Assembly: GCF_900496995.4 (NCBI RefSeq)
Contig: NC_044009.1
Location: 9,022,001 to 9,086,000 of the forward strand
Reading direction: 5' to 3'
Length of the DNA: 64,000 bases
DNA from: Aquila chrysaetos chrysaetos
Taxonomy: Eukaryota > Chordata > Aves > Accipitriformes > Accipitridae
Positions within the stretch are counted from its first letter, which is position 1. Each line of letters opens with the position of its first letter. Shown in pieces: positions 10,501 through 20,275 of the stretch. The notes under the pieces were generated by a model that was given only the letters and a program-made list of their open reading frames with translations, was not told the DNA's origin and made no database searches. The position numbers and the translations under genes are program-made.

Positions 10501-13500
10501 TCCTTGCACCCTCACCCAGAGAGTCTGGGATGGTTTTGAGGTGCATGGTGGGGAGCCAGCTGGGCTAAGGGGTTTGTGCCTGTCCTGCCTGGGACTTGAA
10601 CAGGGCAGCAGGGTGGAAACACGGCACATGGGGCAGGTTTCTACCATGTCGCTTATTGCGCTGCTGGGAAGCATTCCGATGCTGCGGGTGAAAGAGAGGG
10701 AACAGACCCCGCGAGGAGGCACGTCTCCAGCCCTGGCTGGGTCCCAGGGCCTGGGTGACAGAGCTGTGGTCCCATTGTCCCCACGGCCCAGTGGCCTCGC
10801 AATGCTCTGACGGCACTGCCGAGCGAGTGCTGGGGGGATGTGGGAACAGCTGCTGGACAATGCTGTGCAGCTGCGTGCTTTCACGCTGGGTAATGCACCA
10901 GAACCACACTGCAGTGGGCTGCTGTCCTGCCTGTTCCTATGGAAACTCCTTTCAAAGGAGAAAGGCAGACAGACAAACACCCACCGAGTGGTGCCAGGTG
11001 CTGGCAAGCCCTCGAGGGAGCTGGGGTTCGGATGCTGTTGCGGCCCTGGTGCCGACTGGGCTGGTTGCAGCAGCCGCTGTGACCCCAGCATGGGGCTATG
11101 GGGAGCATGGCCGGCCAACGGGGGGCTATTCCTGCGGTGCTTGAGTCCCCTGGAAGGACTTTTGCTGAATCCCCACAACCTCAGGATAGCAACACAGGTA
11201 GTTAAATAGGGAAATGAGCTATTGAAAGAGAGAGGACAGTTCACAGCCCTCTTGCAGGTTTGGGGACTGAAGCACTGTGGCAAAGGGAGGGAGGATGTCT
11301 GGCCATCTACAGCTGTGCAGGCAGTCACAGCAGACCAGAGGCAGCAAGGAAAGATTTGGAAGAGGGAAGGGATCTGATGTGTCTCTTTTCCTAGTGCATG
11401 GCGCTTTCCAACCCTGGAGGTGAAAGGACGCTCCATGCATGAGAGGCAGGGGTGGTTATCCACCGCCCTGCGGGTAGAGTTGTGCCAAGGGAGTGCATTT
11501 CTGCCACAGAGGCTTCATCCTGCATCTGCAGTCCAGGAAGAAAGAACCCTGCAAAGAGCCATGTTTGCAGCCAGCTGGCGTGGATGCAGGAGGGATGTCA
11601 GTGGGGAGGCAAGGATCAGGGCTCCATCTGTCCGTACTTTCTGCAGGGTGCAGGGACCAGAACATGGGAAACCACTTGGATTTCCATAGCAGGATGGCAG
11701 TTAAGTGTGGCAACCATAGGCCTGCCTCATAGAGCAGTTCTGTGGAGCATGGGAGGCAGACGTGCCCTCGGGGAAAAGCTGTCCTGCTGCCCCAGAAATT
11801 GCAGTGGTTTAATTAAGTCCATGGCATGTTGCAATGCAAGTCTCCCCTGGCCCAGGCAGCAGCTACAGGATGTTCAGGGCTTGGTACAGAGGACAGGCAT
11901 GCTGAGACCTCTCCTCAAATACAGAGTTTGTCATCTGAACACATTGGTGCAGTGGCCAGTGGCCAGCGTGGCTTTTTGACTACTAGCTCTCAGGTCCTGG
12001 TCTTGCAGGTGTCCCAGGGAGATGGCAGTGAGGGAAGCAGAGGTATCAGGTGTGCACAGTGAAGAGAGAAATGCAGTGGTGAGACAACCCTCATACAGGG
12101 CTTAGGGGAAAGGCTGACACATGCTCTCCAGTTGAACCATGCTCTTCCTCAACCTGTTCTTCCAGACTGGATCAGCTCCTGGCACCAGATCAGTGGCAGC
12201 TGGCAGTGCAGAAATACATCATGATAGCTCAAACCACAGCCCCAGGGGTCAGCTCTAGCCAGGGGGACAATGCTGGGGGTGATGCCAGCCTTAGGAGGAG
12301 CTGGGCAGGGACAGTGGGAATCAGGGCAGACATGAGGGTGAGCTCTGGCATGAAACACTGCTTGGAGCCTCCTCACTCACATCTCTGTTAGCAGCACTTT
12401 CTGCTCGTTGCTTGCAGAGAATAGATGGGACCTCTGCAAGCCAGCGTGGGACAAAGCTGACAGCATCAGCCTCGACAACCCCCGTGCACCCTCTGAGCTC
12501 AGACTGCCTGGTTTGGCATACTAGGGTGAGGTCAGGTGTCTTACAAATATCTAATTTGCCCAGTGTGCACTTGGAGCAGCAGTGCCTTGGGCCAGCAAGT
12601 GGCTGCTGGAAGTGGAAAGCCTCCTCCTACACCACCCCAGGGACAGGGCAGTGCCACGGGGACACTGTGGTCTCTCAGAGCGGGACTTAGCTAGCCCAAA
12701 TGGGGAGTGCAGCTGTGTGGGATGGGTAGCAAAGCTGCTGTGGCTTTACTGGAATGGGAGTGTGGAGGCACCTGCTTGGGCTGAAACGAAACACAAGTGA
12801 TGTAAGGCAATGAGTTAATACCATCTTTCCTGGGCTGCCAAATAGCTTCAGATGGGCCTTTGGTATCGCCTTAATGAACCCATTTCTCTGGGCAGAGGGG
12901 ACTGGAAGTGATGTGGGTAAAGCCATCTCCTGGTCACATTTAGTTAGGTTTCTGTGTTGGTTGCAGCTCTGGTTGCTTCTGAGGGGTGCTGGTCAGTAAG
13001 TCTCCACCGTTAGGATGTGCACAGCATGCTCATCAGGCAGGTATTGCTCTCCTGTTTCATCCCCCCAACTCTGGGACAAGGTCCTTACCTGGGTATGGAA
13101 GGTGGTGAGCGAGTCCTTCATTACTCAAAATTAGTTTTAGCAAGCAGGGAGATCAGGTGCTTCCCAGAAGATTGGTAGCTGCTAAATCTGAACTAGTATT
13201 AAATTTTAATGAGGCTTCAGCAGCTTGAAACTCTTTGAGCATACATTGGCTTTCTGCTTTGGAATAACATTCATGATATCTTTTCCTGTGCTCTCCGAGA
13301 CATCTGGGTAGACAAGCATGCCCACAGGCGACATTGCTGAATGATCATACAGATGTCCAAGTCAGAGGGCTCCCTGATGGACTCAGCAAATCATTTTGGG
13401 ACCATGATGTCCAGTTGTCTCTTGAGAGCCTTGCAGATGTGCTGTTGAGGTCATGCATCTGTCATGAGCTTAATAGTGCCAAGCTTATTGGAGATACCCC

Positions 13501-13884
13501 AAGTCAGAGCACAGCAGAGCTATAAGCTCATCCATTTCGAGTTCAGATTTCTTTCACCCCTGAAATAGCCTGGTTGCCACAGAGTCTGGCAGCAATTATT
13601 TTTGATCACACAGATGTCTTCCCATTTTCTACTGCAGATGCCCATGCAGCATTATAGTGGTGCAGAAAGACACCTTTTTGTGGGAGGCTTTCTGCTGGAA
13701 GGGACTGAGCTGCATGTGAAGATGGCTTAGCTCCTGTTGCCACATGTTGTGTTGTGGTGATGTGATCTCACCTGGATCATGTTAGCCTGGGCAGGGTTAA
13801 ATCTTGTCTTTGCTTGATTCAGTCATATCCAGCCTTGGAAGGAAATTGTCCTGAATACACAGAGGCACCAGGACTAATAAACAT
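10501..13884. other. No supported gene; contains a long open frame of unknown meaning
   Basis: A 380-codon open frame (10321-11463, minus strand) starts within this stretch and runs into the CpG island. Its first codon is GTG, with the first ATG at residue 10. It is rich in Ser, Pro, Cys and Ala, and I recognise no domain in it. The rest, to 13884, shows no repeat or exon I can support. Confidence 0.5.
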
Positions 13885-14990
13885 TTCTGATTGATAAGTT
13901 TCTCTGAATTTCTTTTGAGAGCTCAAGAGATTTCCATCCCAACAAATACAAAGTCAGGCAAAAATGCCAGGAGGTCTGTGTGGATGAACAAAGAGCTTCC
14001 AGCCAAAATCAAACACAAAAAGGAAGCATACAGAGGGTGGAAGCAAAGAGGAATGGGAGGAATGCAGAAACATTGTCCAAGCATCCAGGCATGAAGTTAG
14101 GAAAGCTAAGGCCCAACTGGAATTGAATCTGGCCATGAACATGAAAGACAACAAGAAGGGCTTCTGTAAGAACATAGGTGACAAAGGGAAGACTAGGGAA
14201 AATGTGGGCCCATTGTTGAATGAGACAGGGGACCTGGTTACAGAGGACACAGAAAAGGCTGAGGTACTGAATGCCGCCTTTGCCTCAGTCTTTACTAGCA
14301 AGATCAGCCTTAAGGAATCCCAGGTTCCAGAGGCCAGGGGGTAATTCTGGAGCAAGGAAGACGTACCCTTGGTGGAAAAGGATCAGGTCAGGGAATACTT
14401 GAACAAACTGGACATACATGATAGGGTGCACTCATGCGTGCTGAGGGTGCTGGCTGATGTCATTGCAAGGCCACTTTCGATAATCTTTAAGCAATCATGG
14501 CAACTGGGAGAAGTGCCTGAAGACTGGAGAAAGCAAAGGTCACTCCTATCTTCAAGAAGGGCAAGAAGGAGGACCCAGAGAACTATAGGCCCGTCAGCCT
14601 CACCTTGATCCCTGGGAAAATGATGGAGCAGCTAATCCTGGGAACCGTTGCCAGGCAAATGGTGGACAAGCAAATCACCAGGAGTAGTCAGCATGGCTTC
14701 ACCAAGGGGAAGTCATGCTTGACCAACTTGATAAGCTTCTACAATGAAAAGACTGGCCTGGTAGATGAGGGGAGAGTAGTGGACATTATCTGCCTAGACT
14801 CCAGTAAGGCATTTGATTCTGTCTCCCATGATATCCTCATAGACAAGCTGTTGATGTATGGGTTGGGTGAGCAGACAGTGAGGTGGATTGAAAACTGGCT
14901 GAATGACCAGGCCCATGGGTGGTGATCAGTGGAACAAAGTCTAGTTGGAGGCCGGTAACTAGTGGTGTACCTCAGGGGTCAATGTGTTGG
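13885..14990 (+). mobile_element. CR1 LINE ORF2 relic (endonuclease-RT linker and reverse transcriptase, broken)
   Basis: This is the internal part of the CR1 second open reading frame, which in intact elements encodes endonuclease plus reverse transcriptase. In order along the + strand: the linker with WMNKEL and KKEAYRGWK (about 13980-14045), [10 protein letters not shown] (near 14107-14135), [13 protein letters not shown] (near 14200), [15 protein letters not shown] (near 14260-14305), RPVSLT (14587-14604), QHGFTKGKSCLTNL (near 14690-14730), the motif A block with the catalytic Asp codon at 14797-14799 in LDSSKAFDS, and GVPQGS near 14964-14981. It is dead: frameshifts lie near 14050, 14531 and 14915-14940, and an in-frame TAA lies at 14342-14344. 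The fragment stops just after GVPQGS, so the catalytic Asp-Asp pair (motif C), the C-terminal part and the 3' UTR are absent, as are the 5' UTR, ORF1 and most of the endonuclease. Family assignment is firm; subfamily is not. Confidence 0.94.
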
Positions 14991-16654
14991 GTTAAACCTG
15001 GATGCATGTCTGATCTCCCAGAAATATATCTATATCCAGCTCCTAGCAAGCAGCTGCTAAAAGTTGACATTTTCTTGGGAAACCCTTGAGGAAAAGCTCC
15101 ATCATTCAGTGAGTGCTTGCTTTTCATGGGACAGTTTGGTGACCCCAGGCCTTCACCACAGACTTCTGTCAGTCAGCAGGAAGGAATATAACTCTCCACA
15201 GAGTGATCCAGCTCATCCCAAGACAGATACTTAGAAGAGGTCACCACTGTGTATAAAGAGAGCTGAGGGACATACTTACATATGGGGTTTTAACTTTTGA
15301 GCATTTGTGGCTGAGTGAGATGGAAACGGTGAATTTACAGGCAAGTACTCATAATTTCCAAGCATGTGATAAATCCAGTTAGTGCACGGTCATGAGTAGC
15401 TGATGTTTGCCAGCTGCTTCTCTCCCACTAATTGCTACCGGACTATTGACTGAGTTCAAATGGTCAGTGGCTTAGGGTGGATGGTGGGTGTGTGGAGTGG
15501 AGTAGCCCCTGTAGAGTGGAAGGAGTTAATTCTAGCTCTTTTGCATAGCATATCACTTGCTAATTTTCAGCTGCCTGCTGAGACTTGATTTTAAACTGCT
15601 TTTCCAGTGTGGGTATCATCTTCTGACAAGCTGCGAAGAAGCAGGCGAGTGTGAGCAAGGCTGTCCAAGGGGAAGTGGGAAGTGGAGAAATGCAAAATAT
15701 TGTCTTCAAACACAGCACAGAGAAATTGAGGACATGCCTCATGAAAGCAACACGGAGTGGGTTGTGTATGAAGTGTCTGCCCTGGTTGACCCATCCAACC
15801 TGTACAAAGAGCCAGTCACAAATATGTCCAGGACCACAGACCCTGCAGGAGCACTGGGCTCTTACAGTGGGTTCAGCTGGGCCAGGGACCTTGCCTGATG
15901 CTGTCCCAGGTATGATCCAGCCCCTCCTAAGGGTCATCACACTCCCTGTCCCATCTATGGGATGCTTTTCTCCAGATCATGGTAAGCCCTGATCCAGCTC
16001 TTCGCAGAGGTGTCTCTGGAAAGCCAGGGCTTGGCAATGCAGTGAAAACTCTTTGCTGCTGGTGTTTCCCCTATTAGTGCTTGTTTTTCTAGCTCACCAG
16101 GGCACACGCATGGAGCAAAGAGAAAAGAGCTACCAAAAATGTGGGACAAGGCCAGGCAGCCTGGGTCATCCCTGGAGGGTCCAACATTGACTGGTGGGCA
16201 CATGCTGCTTCCTGGCCTTTCAGTGCTTGCTGGACAAAACCCATCTCCTCAAGCTGAACCCTTGGATTTTCCCCTCACAGGCTCTGTTTTCAACTTAGCC
16301 CCACTCTGACCTGAGATCAGAGTAACGTGTGGGTCCAAGTGGCCTTTTCCCTTCATCAGGGTCCAAATTGGAGCCACCCTAGGGCTGCACTACCTGGTGC
16401 TTCCTTCAGTGGCATGTTGAAGATAGATAACCAGAACATGGTGCTGTTCCTCCTGCCCAGGTGACCCCCCCTGCATCAGGGCTGGGAGCAGGACCTGGAG
16501 AAGACACGTGGGTCTCAGGGGCATGGAGAAACATCCTCTGGACTCCCGTGCCATGGCATTATAAGGGCTGCCCCATGGCATGAGTTCATTGTTAGCAGGG
16601 CTGTCCCCTGCCAGGACCTCCCACCCCAGAGAAAGGAGTGAGAGCAGGCAGCAA
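14991..16654. other. No gene seen; sequence abutting the CR1 breakpoint
   Basis: CR1 similarity ends abruptly at about 14990 and no continuation of the element is found in this stretch. A TATA-like 'gtataaagag' occurs at 15251-15260 without other promoter evidence. No LTR ends, exon or RNA gene can be supported. Confidence 0.5.
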
Positions 16655-16678
16655 GGGAGGGAGTGGGAAGGGAGGGGG
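16655..16678 (+). other. G-quadruplex-type motif
   Basis: Five runs of three or more G (16655-16657, 16659-16661, 16665-16667, 16670-16672, 16674-16678) are separated by loops of 1, 3, 2 and 1 bases. This satisfies the usual G3+N1-7 pattern with very short loops, which favour stable folding. It lies in a purine-rich tract from about 16630 to 16690. Whether it folds or matters in vivo is unknown. Confidence 0.55.
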
Positions 16679-17795
16679 CAGGAGAGGTAGAAGACCCCTG
16701 AGAGGGAGGTCGGCAGGTTTTGGAAAGTGCTGCGTTTGCACAATTCAAATGGCCTGAAAGGAGCAGTGAAAGGAGGGGGCAGGGCTGGGCAGCAGCTGCC
16801 AGGGGAGTGAATGTCCCCGCTCCCTTTCCCTTAGTCTGCCTTTGTCACCTGCCCACAATTAGCCACAATTTATTACCCCAGCAGCCTGCAATAAGTCACT
16901 CGGCCGCCTGAGACTGCCCAGCCCCTCCATTTCCAGAGAGCAAGTGTCCTCTTTCCCATGGGTAGGCAATTAGGCAACCGCCTACCCTTTGTGTGAGCTC
17001 AGGGTGGAGAAGGCTGCTCCTTACCCACTGTCCTGGGCTCCCAGGCCAGGAGAGACCAGCTGTCCTCACTGCCCTGCTTGTCCTGCTCATGCTGGGCAGC
17101 AAACTCTGGTTGGGACTGAGGTCTCTGCATAGTCATGGGGAGAAGCAGACACTTTGAGGTATGGTTCATCGTACCTTGCAGAAGGTCCAGCCATGCTTCA
17201 TGCCAGGCAGCATGCAAAGCTCCCTGTGCTCCTCTCTCCACCATTTTACCCAGCTTGTTTTGTGGTCCTGGGCTCAAGGCTATCGACAATGGTCTTGGAC
17301 GAACATCCATCTTCCCTTCATACAGAGAGTACTCATCTGGCTGAGCCCTGGCCAAGACTCATGTGAGGAGAGCTAGACTCAATGCGTATGCTGGTGCAAA
17401 GTGATGCTATGATGAGATGCCCTCAAAGTCCAGCCTCGTGTACCACTGAGACTCAGTTTCCAGATTTTGTTGATGTTCCCTGCTACAGAAAAGCAGCAAC
17501 TGAGCATAAAGGCTGATGAGACAGTGCCTGGCAGGACCGATTTAGGGCCACGCTTTGCACTGGCAAAACCTGCCCCTGAACAGGAGTCATAGTCTGTTCA
17601 TCAGGGCTCCAGGAGCTGGGCTTTTTGCATACCTCTGTCTGTGGATCTTTGTTGCAGACCTCGTCTTGCACCACATATTCCCTTGCAACACCTCATCCAA
17701 GCAGGGCTTGGGGTCCCCCAGATGATGGAGGTAGGATAGTTTGCTCAGGTAGTGGAGAGCATGGAGAGGGAGGTTTAGACCTGCTGTCCTCCTCT
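16679..17795. other. No gene seen; unique sequence
   Basis: No exon, RNA gene or repeat family is supported. Open frames in several overlapping registers between 16999 and 17376 carry no family signature. Confidence 0.5.
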
Positions 17796-17824
17796 CCCTC
17801 CCCCCCCCGGCAGTCCCCCCGCCC
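17796..17824 (-). other. C-run tract; G-quadruplex motif on the minus strand
   Basis: C runs at 17796-17798, 17800-17808 (nine), 17815-17820 (six) and 17822-17824 are separated by short loops. On the minus strand this gives four G runs. The tract could equally be a simple low-complexity expansion. Confidence 0.45.
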
Positions 17825-18845
17825 AGACTTTTACATAGTGCTGCAGAGAACAGCAGGACTTTACACCTTGCACAGATGCCAGACTCCTGTCCCTGCCTGT
17901 TGCTGCTTGGATGAGGGGGTAAGGTGTGCCCAGGCTGCTACAGACCCTCCAGCCCTTGTAGTGTGCTCTGTCAGCCTGTATCTCCATCTCCACACTGAAA
18001 CCCTGTCCATGAAGATGCTTCTTACCGGGTCCTGAAGGGACTGGGCTGGGTTTTGCAGAGCTCTGCACACTACATGAGTCTGCCTGTTCAGGCTCCTGTG
18101 GTAGGAGCTGGGATACCCTGAGCAGCAAAAGTATGGGATGAGCAGCAGGTCTCTCACTGTACCTTCATGTCAACACATCCAGCATGCCCTGTCTCTGTGT
18201 CTGGCACCCAAAGAGGTGATGGGCACATCCAAGGGCACACAGGGTGATGGCTAGTCCAATTCAAGGCATGGGTGAGCAGAGCTCCCCAAATCTCCACACT
18301 CTCTCTGCCACACCTCTAACCCAGCCCTTTTTCTCCCCAGAGCCAAGTTCGCCGCTGCCACTAAATTGCCTCTTGCCTGCAGGAAGAAGTCTTGAGCTGC
18401 CTCTGTTATCACCACAAACACCATGGCAGTGGGGAAGGACGGGTGGTAGCCCTGACAACGCAAGTAAGCAACTTGTGCTGCGCAGTGTGACCAGCAGCCA
18501 ACTCATCCCACCAGGTAGACCCCAGGGCAGTGACTCATAGGGGTGTCACAGCCAGCGCAGTCCAAGCTGGTGTGTGGGAAGCGCCCATGGTGCTTGGCGA
18601 AGCCTCGCTGATTGATGGGATGAGTGCTCTTCTGCTGATAATATTTATGGCTGCCTCCAGGGAACATGTCCAAAGCTCTGGTTTTACTGGCTTGTTGCTT
18701 CTCTGCCTCTTTCCAGCTGTCATGTTGCAGACACAGGCTGTGGTTAGCATCCTGACCAAGGACTTGGAGCACCTCCTTCCTGTTTCTTCCTCCATAAACT
18801 GGTCATGAGGTGGGTGGCCTTCAGTTTTCATGAAGCTGTGTGTGG
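17825..18845. other. No gene seen; unique sequence
   Basis: No supported exon or repeat. A single p53-like half-site (GAACATGTCC, 18662-18671) is present but lone half-sites are common by chance. Confidence 0.5.
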
Positions 18846-18865
18846 CCCATCCCATCCCATCCCAT
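18846..18865 (+). repeat. Short (CCCAT)n pentanucleotide repeat, four copies
   Basis: CCCAT is repeated four times without interruption, followed by an imperfect fifth copy (cccct). This is a small microsatellite in otherwise unique sequence. Confidence 0.85.
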
Positions 18866-20104
18866 CCCCTCCATCTGCCCATAGCTGTGGTTGCTACTGG
18901 TGGCCATAAGCCACTACAGTGACACTTATTTCATCCTACAAAGGGGAGGCTTGAATGGGAAACAGAGGAGACCCTGAGGTGCTCCCTTGAGCCACTAGTG
19001 CCTCTGAAAAAGCAAATTGCTATATTGTTAAGAGAGGACACCTGGAAGAAGGTGTGAACACCAGTCTAACAAGACTGTTAAGTGTCCTGTCCTTCAAGCT
19101 TTCCCTCCCGGTGCGAGCATGAGCTTCTGCCCTTGGCTGGTGGCTCCTGGAGCACCTTAATGGTGTGGGTATGGGGCTGCCCTCCCACTGCATGTTGTTC
19201 AGGTGGGTGAGCTCCAAATCCTGCCCCCCTTGCCCCTGAGCACCTGCACCAACAATTCTATCCCAGGGCCCCTCTCGTTCTCATGTCCAACCTGGTCTTT
19301 GAGCACCTGCTGCCCAGGCGGGTCCCAGCCTGGTGCCGGGTGAGGTGCAGCAGGGCAAGATGGGTGGCTCATTCCTGACAGGTCCCAGCCCTTGTTCTGG
19401 CCATGTCCTAGTTCAGGGAGCTCTTCCTGCCCTCCGCACCGTGTTGTGCCAGAGCCAGGTGGTTTCCTGTGAATCCGTGGAGAGCTGGACTGTCCCTCCC
19501 AGGGTTTGGTGGTAGCAGTTGGAGGCCACTTTCCCTCACCCTGTGGAGGGAGGTGGGTGGTTAGCACAGCCCATGGTGGGAGATACTGGGTGGTTCTTCA
19601 GCATCTGCCTCTGACACACGGCACAGAGGAGAGCAGTTGCTGTATTGTTCCCAATGCCATTCGATCTGAAGAGCCTGGGCACAGACAAAGCCTGCCAGAG
19701 CTGCTGTGCAACCCCACCAGGTCTCTGGTTACCAGCACCACATGCCTTGAAACGATCCCAGCTCCATGCCCAGGGCTGACAGGAGCAGAGCGGGGTGAGA
19801 TGCAAAGGCCAGGGTGTGGAACCAGGCAAGTGTCAGTGGTTTCCTCTCCCTTTCCCAAAATAACACACCCACAGGGGAAACTGCAACACTGCAAAGTAAC
19901 TCCATCCCATTCTGCTGGCTGGATGCATGTCCTTGCTGGTGCTTGCTCCCAGCACCCAAGATCCCCATCGGGCAGGCTGAGCCAGTGTGTACAGCCAGTC
20001 ACCCTTCCCCATCATCGTGGATGTTGGTATTTGATTTATTACCTATTCAGGAGGAACTCTTAGACTTCCCTTCGGAGCTGGAGGCAGATCTGAGCAGCTG
20101 TGTT
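18866..20104. other. No gene seen; unique sequence
   Basis: The 185-codon open frame at 19506-20063 (+) overlaps three minus-strand open frames and has no recognisable domain. No repeat family was recognised. Confidence 0.5.
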
Positions 20105-20275
20105 TGGCATGGCGGGGTCTAGCAGTTAGAGCCGGAGACGAGACGGCAGGACTCCTGAGCTCATTACTGTAATGAAGCTTGGGGAATTGGTTGTTGGTTA
20201 TGGAGCTTTCCATTTAAGGAGGCCAGACTAGATGATGGTCCCTTCTGGCCTTAAAATATATGAAGCTACAAATAA
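20105..20275 (+). mobile_element. tRNA-derived SINE with CR1-like 3' tail (decayed)
   Basis: The head at about 20116-20162 carries 'ggtctagcagttagagc' followed by 'caggactcctgag', the pattern of tRNA-derived vertebrate SINE heads in which the A box lies in the 'tagttagagc' region. The tail at 20221-20265 reads 'ggccagactagatgatggtc' then 'ccttctggccttaaaata', the 3' end shared by turtle and crocodilian CR1 elements and the SINEs that use their machinery. The middle is shortened. Known biology: such SINEs are transcribed by RNA polymerase III and mobilised by a partner LINE through the shared tail. This copy is clearly old and inactive. Confidence 0.62.

Noticed and set aside
10321-11463. 380-codon minus-strand open frame as a protein-coding gene
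   Set aside because: GTG first codon, no domain, Ser/Pro/Cys-rich composition typical of antisense GC-rich DNA, and overlapping frames on both strands. Kept only as a point to test.
18662-18671. p53 half-site GAACATGTCC
   Set aside because: Single half-site without a second decamer in reach; many such sites are expected in 64 kb.
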